From positions 992,001 through 1,056,000 of the forward strand of contig LR746272.1 in assembly GCA_902729315.2 (NCBI GenBank): DNA of 64,000 nt. The letters run 5' to 3'. The notes beneath the pieces are model-generated. The model was not told where the DNA came from. It searched no databases and was given only the letters and a program-made list of their open reading frames with translations. This DNA is from Spirodela intermedia. Lineage: Eukaryota > Streptophyta > Magnoliopsida > Alismatales > Araceae. Positions 23,450 through 35,100 of this stretch are shown piece after piece. The stretch's first letter is position 1, and every line of letters begins with the position of its first letter. Made by a program: the position numbers and the translations under genes.

Positions 23450-25342
23450 GTCAAAATCTATTCCTATTTTACCCCGTCGTGGCCTCTCCACATGTTTGAC
23501 TTTTGTGTCCCTTTGTTCTTATTCTGGCCTCTTCTGGGCGTACTCGCCGTCTCTTCGGCGTAATTCTACAGGCCATCTTCCCATATCCTTGCGGAATCTG
23601 GGGAATTGCAGCCCGTGCGGCCTTCTTGCCTTTTCTGTAGGTCCTTTCGTGATGATGTTCTCAGTTTGAGCTCCTCTTTTCCTTTCCGTTCCCTTCGCTT
23701 TTGGATATTTTATCTATTTTCCTTGCGGAGAATGATCCGTGGAATCAAGCCGTTTAACTTTGTCCGATTTGGTGCATGCTAATCCTGAACTCTTTCTCGT
23801 TATTCACCTCCTCCGTGAATCGTTATTGGAACAGTCTTGGCATTTCCCCTGTGCCCAAACCTACTGGGGAAACGAGACGACCCTTCCGGTCTCTCGCCTC
23901 CATGGGCTTCGAATCTGGGGATTTGCGTGAGGGGTGCCCCTTCTGCTCTGTGAGGGAGAGATATTACCTCTCTTTCCGATCGTTTTTATTTACGACGAGA
24001 TAACTTGGAGAGGTGGGTGAGCTGCCATCTTCATCTTGTTCCACAACCTGTAGCCTGACAGCAATTTGAGTTAGCACCAAATCTAGTCGTCCTTTTGCGC
24101 GTTCTCCGCATCATGGAGGATGAATTGATTATGAGGCATATCTTCAGCACGATGGCTGTTGTCCCGCGCATATGTGACCTGCTGTTGTGCTAGAATCTGA
24201 TCTCTCCGTCAGACCCTTTTTTATATGTTTAAGTACGAATAGATAATTGCTCTTTTCGACGAATAGATGAAGAGTTTCGTCTTTCTTCCCTCCCTTTGAC
24301 GTTCTTAATCGATATCCGATCTTAGCATGTTGGACCAGGGGCACCCTGGAAAATGAACTCTCCCTCTCTGAATTAGGTGGAGACTCCCGGGAGACTTGAG
24401 AAACATTACTTGCTTGAGATCTTTTTTCGTTGAGATTAGGCTTTTTCTAGGTCAAAAGATATACTGATGTCCTCCAAGGAGTACCTGTTGCAGTGATTAG
24501 AAAATATTTGTATTTACGTCTCAAAGATTCTTATGAGATAGATTTGCTCACCACATTTATTCTCCGGGGCTGCTGTTGCTATCTTCCAATTTGTGGAGGT
24601 TAGAGAACCATCTGAGATTCATAGACGCATGACACCATGCACATCCATGTCAGCAGATATCGAAATGGCTCATAAATGTTTGAGATCTCTCATGATTGTT
24701 ACTCGAGGCTGTAGAGAGATGAATGAAGGAGCCAGGGTACTTTGAAATCATGATGCAATGCCCTAAGCAGAAGAAGAATGAGAAGGGGAAAATGAGCTAA
24801 AGATGAGAAATAAAATTAGTTGCTCGCATCCGTTGCAGTTCTGTGCATATGATGTAGACTTCTACACTCATCAACGTTTGCCATCTTCCTGTGATGGCCT
24901 GATCCTTATTTGTGAAATCTTACGTTATGTATTAATCTTTCTTGATTTTTAAAAGATCCCATGGATTCCTAGTTATATCCATGTTCCTGTGAGGTTTTAA
25001 TTATTTGTGGCATATAGAAATATCATAAATTTGTAGTTATGGAGTGCATTAAGCTCGTCCTCTCCTTAGATGTCCAGTTTTACCTGCTCATCCCTGCTGC
25101 GCTGTTTCCACGTGCCTTGGTCGTTTCATACATAGAATTTTTTTTCTTAAAACTCACATCACATCACATGCACTAAAATCTTTCAGTGACTTCAGTGGTT
25201 GCCTATTCTCTGCCAAAGTACGTTGTAAAGAAACAACTGCATCAAGTTGAGTTCAGATATCCTTTCCGTCTCCAGTCACTCTCTTGGAGAACATCTGAGA
25301 AGGTTCAGGAAAAATGCAAACCTCTTTGTGATAAAGGGTCGG

Positions 25343-28300
25343 ATGAAATATTTTCCCGGTCAGCATTCTTATTCTACTATCATCTTCCTCTCTCATTGCA
25401 GTTCAAAGCAGGTCTCATATTTCGCTGTCATCTCTTTTCAAGATTCTCTCTATGGGCTCTCCAACATTATATTGTCTCTAAAATGGGCCTAAAGGGGCCA
25501 TCACGTACAAGGCAAAGACTCCACTACTCTGCCAACCTCCAGGTCTCATCAAGTCTCTGTGAATATTGATCAGTGTTTTTCCTCAGTTCCAGGTATGTTA
25601 TCATTGTTACGCAATCGTCTTCTCCTGGCTTGTTACAGGCAAGAATTTCGTAAAATCTTGCCATTTATTTACTTTTATTTCCATTTTTATGCTGAATCAT
25701 TCTATTTAGAGCTATAGTTTTGTCACGAATTATGGGCTTTCAGATCAATATTACTTCCTATATTATTGTTATATATTCCCAATTATTATGTCTCAACGCA
25801 CAGAATGTGAGGCGTTTTTTTGAAGGCGAGCAGCCTGTTCATAGTTTAAGGTTTACTGATAGATACTTCATTGTGATTCCTATTGTTTGCCACTGTATGA
25901 TTCTCGTCCTGTAGCATGTACATAGAGACGAAAAAAGCTTAACAGTGCTTACTATCAAATGTCTGTGCTTTGTTGATGAATCTCGCTCATAGAAACCCCA
26001 GGAATGGAACTAGGATTGATTTAGTACATCAATGAGCAGTTACTTTTGCCTATTTTTGGCGAAGTTTCAGTTATTATCATTTGGCAATGTACTGTTACTT
26101 AAACTGATTTTATTTTTTTTTTACTTGAGTCAGTTCGGTGGAGAGTCAAAACATTTTGACCGGTAGCCTTGAAAGTATGCAAGTAAAATGATATATGGGC
26201 ATATTTCTAATAAAGGACGCCAGTGCTAGAATATATTGATGACGGGCTCGAATACATTGGTCGTCAAAGACTTTTCGTTTTTATCTACGAGATCCTTCAG
26301 CATGTGACTAGACTCAGGCTAAAATTCTGAGATCGTGCTAGCTTCTTTTCTGGCTCCATCCTGGGTATTGGCCCAACAATCCAAAAGGTGGCTTGGCAAC
26401 TCTATTTACTCTCCATTGCTTTCTTTATATCACCTTCAGGAGGAAAATCCGGTGTGCTGTGAATGATGGATTTTTACCTATCACAAGTTTTGCTTGTTCA
26501 TTGGTATTCAGAGAAAATGCACTTGATGATGATTGAGTTTGATATCGTATTATATTGAGTTTCCTCTTTTGCGTTAGCTATTCTTCCACAAATCTTTGGT
26601 CAAATCGTGCTGTCCTCCTCCCCTCTCCCTCAATTTATTATTACTGCATTAGTAGGGCCAGTGGTTGGAATTTGATTTTTTATTGAACTTTTCATTTTTA
26701 AGGACATGAGAGTTCGTGAGGTTTTTCTCTGATGATCCAGTTTGTTCCTCTAGGTGAAGATAATTGCAATAGCAACAAAGTCGAGGATCACATAAAGTTA
26801 GCTATGCTACTGGGAACGTCAGAAGTTGTTTATCCTGTTCAGAAGACCGATTCTTTCCAGTCCGTTGTAGGTTCATGTCCTATGCTGGGAATTATTTGAT
26901 TTGATAAATTTTTTCCATAGATTTTCCTTTCTGATATTACCATTATTGCGTCTAATGGCATCTGCTCACCATAGACATACATTCCATGCGCGTATATGGA
27001 TCCATTTTATGGAAGTGGCATGGTTGGCTATGGGCCGCATTCAATGGTGAGTGCCTTCTACATTTGCCTCTTGTTGAATGCCCATAAGCTCTTTCTTCAA
27101 ACTTTTTCCATTCCGAAAGAACAGATTTTGGGTGATCCTCTGCTGTTGATTGCTTGGTATGGAGACTAACTTGACGGAAATGTACAAATGAAACCGTGAT
27201 AATTATGAAGCCCTTTACTCAGTAAATATTTAAGATTAGCTTCTGTGGAACTGAATGAACGTTGTGGCCCTTATATCATCACTCCCCACCGTATTTTTCC
27301 CATAGTTTTTTTGCTAATATCAGAAGATATTACTGTAAATTATCCGGTCAATATCTCTGTTTGGAGTAGCTTGACGAACAGCAATGCAATTGTTGAGCTA
27401 CAATCATTTATAGCTTTCTTTGCGCCCTTGTGTGCGAATGGATGATTGTCGATGACTTCAGCCCACCCATCAATGTCCATTCAGCAGTGTTCTAATTGGA
27501 ATTTCTGTGAAATAATGTTTATAGTTAGGAACAATTTGTTCGTTATTCTCCCTATATTCTATTTTTTGACGACTGTTACATGGTAGTATTTAGCTAATAA
27601 TCTTACCCTTCTCATTTACTCTTCCAAGTAGTCTGCAATAGCAAACTTACTGTCTAGAAAGCCATCATCGGTTTGGAGAAATCTCTCTTCTCCTTAGCCT
27701 CAAAAGGAGAAGCGTGAAGGAGAAAAGATGGGTCAGTTTTACGTGACCCAGTGGCATTATTTATGGCAACCGTATGTGGAAGGGGAATTAAATTGTAATA
27801 AACGTACTGAATCTATCAGTTACCAAATTTGGGTGAGACTGGGGCGGGCTGAATCGAGCTGGGAAGGTCTGACCCATCCCACATCAAACTGATATCAAGC
27901 TGGCCTCCCTGCATGTCCCTTTTTTTCTCACTGTGTCACAGATTTGCTCATTCTGATGTTAACAGGTTCATCCTCAAGTAGGAGCCTCTGCGCCCTCTCG
28001 AGTGCCACTTCCCAATGAACTCTCGGAGGACGGGCCTATCTATGTCAACGCCAAGCAATATCATGCAATCCTTCGAAGGAGACAACTACGGGCCAAGCTG
28101 GAGGCCAAGAACAAACTTATCAAAGGGCGAAAGGTATGTGTCTGTGGGCGTTGGTTCTTTCTTAATCTTCCGGGTTTTAATCGGAACTTTCTTGATGCGA
28201 ATAGTTTTTTGTTCCTGATGAACAAACGATCGTATTTTTTTTGTTTTCTTAAGGATTATTTCCTTGTAAACGAATTTATGGAATTATCATTTTAGATGTA

Positions 28301-28824
28301 GCTAAAAAAAAAATTAAAAAAAAGTCAGAGACAATATGCTCTTCAACCCGTAATCCTGATAAAAACCATGGCATTAAACCCTGCTCATAAAGAGAAAGCA
28401 GACTGAAAAACTACTTAAATATAGAATCTTTTCTGTTCATTGCCATTAAGTTTGAGCGGGGTGGCCCGATCCTTTCACATTTATTCATACGGTGATTCCC
28501 GGATCTTTGTATCATTCACAGCCGTACCTGCACGAATCTCGGCATCTTCATGCGATGAAGAGAGTGCGGGGATCAGGGGGCCGCTTCCTGAAGACGAAGA
28601 AACAGGAACAACAACAGCACTCGGTTGCCGCCGCCGCTGCATCGACGACGGACAGCGAGGTCTCGTCCTCCCCCCTGCTGCAGCTCGGCGAGAAGCCCGG
28701 CTCATCGGGCTCTTCCTGTGCTGGCTTCACCAGCGACTCTCACGGGAACGTGTTCCTCCCACCGGAGCCGTTCGGGTTCCCCTCGGAGTACACTTCCCAG
28801 CAGCGGGTTTCTGCCATCAGGTGA
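25343..28824 (+). CDS. NF-YA: Nuclear transcription factor Y subunit A
   Basis: NF-YA joins the NF-YB/NF-YC dimer and inserts into CCAAT boxes. Coding exons: about 25343-25592 (start uncertain), 26754-26866, 26975-27046, 27966-28133, 28522-28824, giving about 301 residues. The core is unmistakable: [17 protein letters not shown] (NF-YB/C contact) at the end of exon 4 and [16 protein letters not shown]...GSGGRFL (DNA contact) in exon 5, joined across an in-phase intron. Upstream, [10 protein letters not shown]...SHQVS and [18 protein letters not shown] match the family's N-terminal motifs. Exon 1 needs two compensating one-base corrections (near 25481-25485 and 25494-25497) to read LSLKMGLKG into HHVQG, so it is either mis-assembled or damaged. 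The ATG at 25343 is in the frame read upstream of the breaks. The stop at 28822-28824 overlaps a perfect splice donor (AG|GTGAGC). Confidence 0.88.
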
Positions 28825-28857
28825 GCTCACCCCTCTAATCAGGAGCGCTGGCTCCCC

Positions 28858-28878
28858 TGGGCAACTCATCCTTGGCTT
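28858..28878 (+). promoter_or_regulatory. miR169 target site in the NF-YA 3' leader
   Basis: The site lies 34 bases after the stop codon. It reads GGCAACTCATCCTTGGCT at its core (28860-28877). Compared with the complement of plant miR169a it differs at only three positions: miRNA positions 1, 14 and 20. Pairing through positions 2-13 is perfect, including the cleavage site at 10/11. miR169 is the known regulator of most plant NF-YA mRNAs, and the site is normally in the 3' untranslated region. This supports the TGA at 28822 as the main stop. Confidence 0.88.
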
Positions 28879-28984
28879 TCTATCCTCCTCTGTGGCCTTC
28901 ACTGGTGTGGGACTCTCACTTCATTCTGAACTCCAACCCCCTCCCCCCAACGAACCCAAATCGCTGCTTTCTATCTCTCCCTAG

Positions 28985-29008
28985 TTCCAGTTGGATCATT
29001 CTGTGAGC
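28985..29008 (+). other. Possible alternative last exon of NF-YA
   Basis: A strong acceptor (pyrimidine tract ending CTCCCTAG at 28976-28983) could pair with the donor AG|GTGAGC at the stop codon. The joined frame would end ISSSWIIL instead of stopping after SAIR, and the intron would remove the miR169 site. This is a sequence-based possibility, not shown to be used. Confidence 0.35.
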
Positions 29009-29111
29009 GCTCTTAATGGAGATCGGTTGTTGAAGGGAGAAAGACTGGCAATAAAAATAATTATCAGGAATCATCCGGTATAAATAATTACAGAAGCCCG
29101 CAGGAGTGGAC

Positions 29112-29134
29112 GGGGGCGGGGGCGGGGGCGGGGG
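29112..29134 (+). other. G-quadruplex motif between convergent genes
   Basis: Four runs of five G separated by single C residues (29112-29116, 29118-29122, 29124-29128, 29130-29134), with a fifth run of three at 29137. Single-base loops make this a textbook strong quadruplex on the plus strand. It sits 62 bases beyond the HUB2 stop codon and about 290 bases after the NF-YA stop. Confidence 0.85.
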
Positions 29135-29195
29135 CAGGGAGAGCCGTGGGGAAAATGATGAGCTGACAGAGATGCTCCGGAGAGATTAGCAGCAG

Positions 29196-32100
29196 CTATA
29201 TATTTACTTCCTTGACGTCATTCTGGCCGAAGGGAGTTCCGCAAGCAGGGCATTTGCGGTGGCGGATCTCGAGGTTCCTCTGGATGCAATTGGAGCAGAA
29301 GAGATGGAAACATTTGGTGATCACGACCTGCGAATGGCAGAGCCGAGCTCATCGTGTCAGCAACCATGGTGGTTCTGCTGGGGACGATGTGCATGGTTTT
29401 GCATGGTTAGTGAGACGGGGCTCACCTGCTTTGGGCGGTCGAAGCAGACGCCGCACTTGAGAATGGCCTTGCATTCCTTGATCTCGTCTTGGAGCCTCTG
29501 GGTCGCGGCGGCCTCGTTTTCTGGGCTCATCCTCTCGAGCAGGCTCGTCACCCGCTCGAGCTCTTCCTTGAGTTTCTTCCCTTTGGTTCTGCCGAGCAGA
29601 CGTTCGCATTATGGATGTGTAATTCTGCAGGAAAGACAGAAGCAAGGAATGCTTTCCATGGGGACGGACGCCCCGTGTACCTCTCGTCGTCAAGGTCCGT
29701 GCGGAGCTTGGTAGCCTTCTGCTGGTTCTGCTCGAGTTCCTTCTCGGAGGATTCGAAGGCGGACTTCAGCCACTTCAGATCCTTCTCGGTCTCCACCAGT
29801 TCGAGCCTGGTTTTTTCTGTGTTCAAGGTGAGATGCCTGTTTTCCACAGAAACCTTTTCAGCTTGCGCAAGAAGAGTCTTCATCTGCGTGAGCAAATCAG
29901 CCGTCAGAGAGAAAGAATCACTGAGCATGCGAGTTACAAATCGTCCAAAGAGAGCAAAGATTTAACTGGAAACCTGGTCTTCGCCATGAGAGATCTTTGC
30001 TCTCACGAACTCTATCGACGAAGTAGCCTGCTGGAGTTGCTTCGCCATGGCCTGCTTCTCGGAGAGCAGAGAGCCGTGCATCTGCCTCATCTTCACGCTC
30101 TCAGAAACCAGCTGAGAAAGACAAAAGACCAGCCATATTGCGATTCAGGACGAGACCCGAAGAATTTTAAGCCTAGTGCTTATGTTGTGCCTTTGAGACC
30201 ATGCAGCTGTGAGCTATGTGAAAGGTCTTTGATGAGAGGCACTAGCCAGCTATGTGACCACTACTTTTCTCCAGGGATGAAGGAATTTTGGGCACATGGG
30301 GATCCGACACGACCCAACCCAATACAAATAAATGGAAATCTGATCTTCAAAAAAAATATTTATATAGATCTATGATTGGCAGTGCAATGGTATAAAGAAA
30401 TTAGCATATAAAACAAGAATTTTTCATCTGGTTGTTCTTGTAAGGTTCCATCGGCCCAGTCCGTCTCTCCAGCTTTCACGATGTTTAACCCAGAATAAAT
30501 CAGTCGACAAATTGGGTTGATGTTCCATCGGCCAAATTATGCAAAAATCAGATTCTCAACGGAATCTAAATGGATCTTGGTCCCCTGATTCCAAGGGTAA
30601 ATTAAAAGAGCATTTGAAACTAAAAAGGAAAAAATAAAAGGCAAACACGGATCACTCGCAGTAAATAAATCAGTCGATCTCACTCGGGTTGGCTGGTTAG
30701 CACCCGGATTAAGCTATGGAACCAACTACCAGATGAAAAAGAAAAAAAATGAAAAAAAAAAAGGCAGAACGCCTTCATACCCCCACCATAATGGCTGGAT
30801 TGGGGTACCTAGAAAGAAGTAATTTTTAAGGGAAGAAAAACTCTGTTCAGAAGCTTTGTCATTCTATATAAGCTACATTAAAAAGGCAATCCGATCATCG
30901 AGGCGGTTTTCTTAACCAACCTTATGCCATTTGGCCATGATTGTACACTGTGCAATTGATCAACCCCAGATCAATTAGGGATCGTAATGGTGTGATTCGC
31001 CCTATAGTAGGGAGATGCGTTCAGGTATACATCCATGTCAAATCTCCACTAGAGGGCGTCATATGGGCACGTTTTTGAGGTACCTTCGGTAGTTAAGAAG
31101 TATAATGGTTTGATCGGTAATCTACTTCATGCTTTCATGTTTAAAAGAAGGGCTCGTTGATTTCAGAAACTAATCCTCGGTGTTTCGGGTTTGGAAATCA
31201 TTTATTTGAGAACACACATGCAAAGCATATGAATGATCATCATCTTACAGCCTTTTCACATTTTTTTCTGTGGAACACGTTTATGGTAGCATTCATCATA
31301 CCTCCAGAATATCCGATTTCATATAATACTTTTTTAAAAAATATTTTGTATTGAAAAAGCAGTCGACGTTGTCTAACTTCGAGATCAGTCATAGTGGCGA
31401 ACCATAGTGGTTCCCTCCGTAATTCTTTGTCAATAATCTTTAAGGGGAAAAAAAAAAGTAAGCTTGGATAATGGAGGAGCAAGGAAAATAATTACAAAAT
31501 ACCTTTATATTATAATCATCTCTATCCACAACCTGCTGCTGTAAATGTTGATTTTGTGTCTGCATATCTTCATAGGCTTGCCCGATTGTCTGATAAATCG
31601 AGGATGAGATTAGAGTAGCTAGTTTATTTTAGCACTATGAAAAAAAAATATACCTCAATTTCAGAAATGTAGGCAGCTGCTTCAGCATCCTTAACTATAA
31701 TTGCCTCTCGAAGCTCCAGTAACTCCCTGCAAGAAAAAAATATGTAAGCATGGAAAGAAGAAAATAATGGACCAGTACGCCGTTGCTAATTAGATGGCAA
31801 TGGAAGCGAAGATCGCATTCCAATAATTTGAATCGCCAACAACTCAATGATCATCAGGTCAATGAATGGCCTTCGTTTATACATAATAATATAGTTATAG
31901 AGATCGGATACATGAGAGGGAGTCTTCTTCAGAACAGCAGGACTAGCAAAAACGTTTCAGGGGTTTCTGACACCATACTGTGGGAGACCAATGAACGACG
32001 ATGAAAAGCTACAATACACCGATAAAAGGACAAGAAATGACTAGTTACCAAGATACAAATAGCGATGCGTTGAAGAGGCGAGAATCAAACATTGTTGAGG

Positions 32101-35100
32101 AAATGGAAAATCAAACGAAGCAACAATAAACTTGCAATCTGAAGAGGAGAATGGAAAGCTCAGAGTAGATGTTGGGGCAAATGTATCCATCATGGCAGAT
32201 AAATCTTTTGTGCGATGAGGTTTGTTTGAAGATATGGGACCTAAGTCAGCCTTAGACATAATTGTTTTGTACGGGTGATGGGGGGCCATACTACTCGAGT
32301 CTCATCAAGGAAAAAACAACTTTTGCTAATCTCAGTATTCAAGTCATTGTCCGAATAATCTCAATTTTCATCCATGGCTTGTCCTGATCTGAACAACATA
32401 GCCAGACATAGAGAAGTATGGGGCAATACTTCCCATCGCCAAGCAAAAGAACACTGGCGTCTTGCAAAGCAGCTCAGTTCAAGTTTTACATATGGTATGG
32501 ATTTATATGAGTCTAACTGGCTATTTTTTAATTCTTTAAGACATTGAAAGAAATGTATGGAAAACAGCTGACTTATTCAAAGCGTAAGAAATTCATATAG
32601 ACGACAATGAATTAGATTGCAGTAGAATGCTAACATACTTCATTACATATGTATATTTACATGTAATAAAACAACAGTCAGCCCACTAACACATCAGTGT
32701 ATACGTAAGTATCTACATATCTATGGAGGCAGCTCAATGCAAAATTTTACAATCACTAGACAACTTCCAAGAATATTTTTTGTACAACAATATAGAGATG
32801 CAAAGATCAAATATAAGGGAAGTGAATGACTAGCCAATAGGCATAATTTTAACCGCGAACACTTTATCTGATACAAAGCTAAAAACTTCAAGTGCGTGAA
32901 GCTAGTCAACAACCTCTCAGAGGAGTCCAATTTTTCTTTTAAGTCAGCTATTTCAGCTTCAGCAGCACTGAGTCTTTTCTGGCAAGCCAACTCAGCCTCA
33001 TTTGCAGCTTTGACCCGCAATTCAAGATTATGTTCATCCAGAGCACTTCTCAACATTTCAGCTTGCATATGAGCTCTGTGCTCTGACTCTTTGATTTCCA
33101 CGATTGTTCTACAAAATAAGACAAATTATGAGTACGAAAATTGAGGATTAAGTCATACTTTTGTCATGCTGAACACAAACTTGAAGGATTTCGTGCTTAT
33201 TACAGCAGCTTAGTCAAATAGTGAAATTTGATTAAATACTGAGCGCATTCACTTAAAGTAGCCATGATATTTGGCGTTTTAAATCAGTATGAGCATAAAA
33301 TAAGGGGCAAATCTCAGCGAATCCATTTCGTAACTGGAGTTTTTTTATCAAAAAAATGTCAAATAATTAAAAAATGAAACTGTGAGACGGTTAAAAAATT
33401 ATCTGGTATCCAAGTACTTTCGAGAAAAGAAGAGTCTGATGCCCTGGCTGATCCCTCTCTAGAAAATAAAAGAGAAATGTAAACCTGAAGACATACCGAT
33501 TGTCAAAGCACTCTTGTCCATACATATCAAGGATGTTCTGAAGCTCCTCCTTTTCCTTTTCAAGCTTATCAATCTACAAATATTACTTTATTAAGAATAT
33601 GTAATAAATTACTAAAAGGTTAAAACTACCACAGTTTCCAGTGATACAGATGAGAGAGAAAAGAAAACATCAGACGGTCAATAAAAAACATACCAGCGCT
33701 TTGAGAGATTTTATCTCCACCATTTGTTCAGCACATTTATCTGATAGGGCCTTGTGTTCACCGGTCTAATAAACATAATATCACAAATAAGTAGGACCCA
33801 TATCAACTTGTCGACTGAAATCAATGACAGAACATGTGTCCACATAATTACAGGATAGTACAAATTTCAAGGCAAAGAAAAGCCTTCAAAAGGGCAAACA
33901 GATTTGCTTCCTAGATGTCAACTATGTTCGCCAATGGATTCTAAATCCTGTTTCCCAGAAGTATACCCGTATGAGAACCTCAGGTCACAGAACTTTGTGC
34001 TACAAAAACGCGCAAATAATGATATGATTAAGATGGGCAACTGCATCGTACAACAATCACCAAGCAAAAGATATCATAAAATGAAAAGGCAATGGTCGGC
34101 ACCCAATATCTAAAATTATATATGCCTTAAAGAATAACTAACGGGGGGACAACTGTCTGTCCTAGAAACGAAAATTTGTTCGACATCCTATGAAATATCA
34201 CCAAGAGTACAAATGCAAAGCCACATTCGGCAAAGAAAAGAAGGGGAAAAACTCAATTCAAAGAACACTTAAATGCATATTTTAACCAAAAAACGGGATT
34301 ATTATTATATCTGACATCACAGTTACCTCCACATTTCCCACAACACCATGGAGCGTTCCTCTTTTCTACTGATGAAAGAATCGCGTGTGGACATCAACCC
34401 CTAACTGAAAAGGAAACCATTTCACCATGTCTTCTTGAATTGCTTTCACTCCCCACACATTCCTAGGGCACTAGAACTCATTATGGAAACCACACGTCAC
34501 CACCTTCTCTTGCTGTTTGTCTTATCCTCATTCACACAGTTCGTCAAACCCTCACTCCAAATGTCATCACGCTGCAATCACAGCAAACCTACCAACATTT
34601 CCGAGAACCTTCCTACGAACTGTTCAGGCCTACAGTTACCCCTCACCTGCACCAACCCGAAGCTAATGTACATCACTCGGTGTAAGAGAGTACTCCCCAA
34701 CTAGTTTGCCACGGGGAAATCATGTCATAACTAACAGTATGCCTTCACTCGTGAATATGTTATTCAATGTTCAGGTTCACCCCAGCAGTCTAACAAGGGA
34801 TTCCCATGTTCCTCTCCCCTCTCACTTCACCCTTGAATGGGAGAAGCCTGAATATTTCCCTCCTCTAGAAATATAAATTCTTTATGCGTTCAGGGGATTG
34901 CTAAACATTTCCAAATATGACCCACCTTGCTATTATAGTAACCTGCCTCTGAAGTACCCCTCCCCTATCTTTTGCTTCCCCATGACATCCCTCTCCTCCA
35001 TGCCTCCCTCTCTGTACATTTTGGAAGGCACACCCCCCATTCTTTCTCCCTCCGCGCCTCACCAAGTAGCTTCCTTTATCTCTCCCTGAGTTACCACTCT

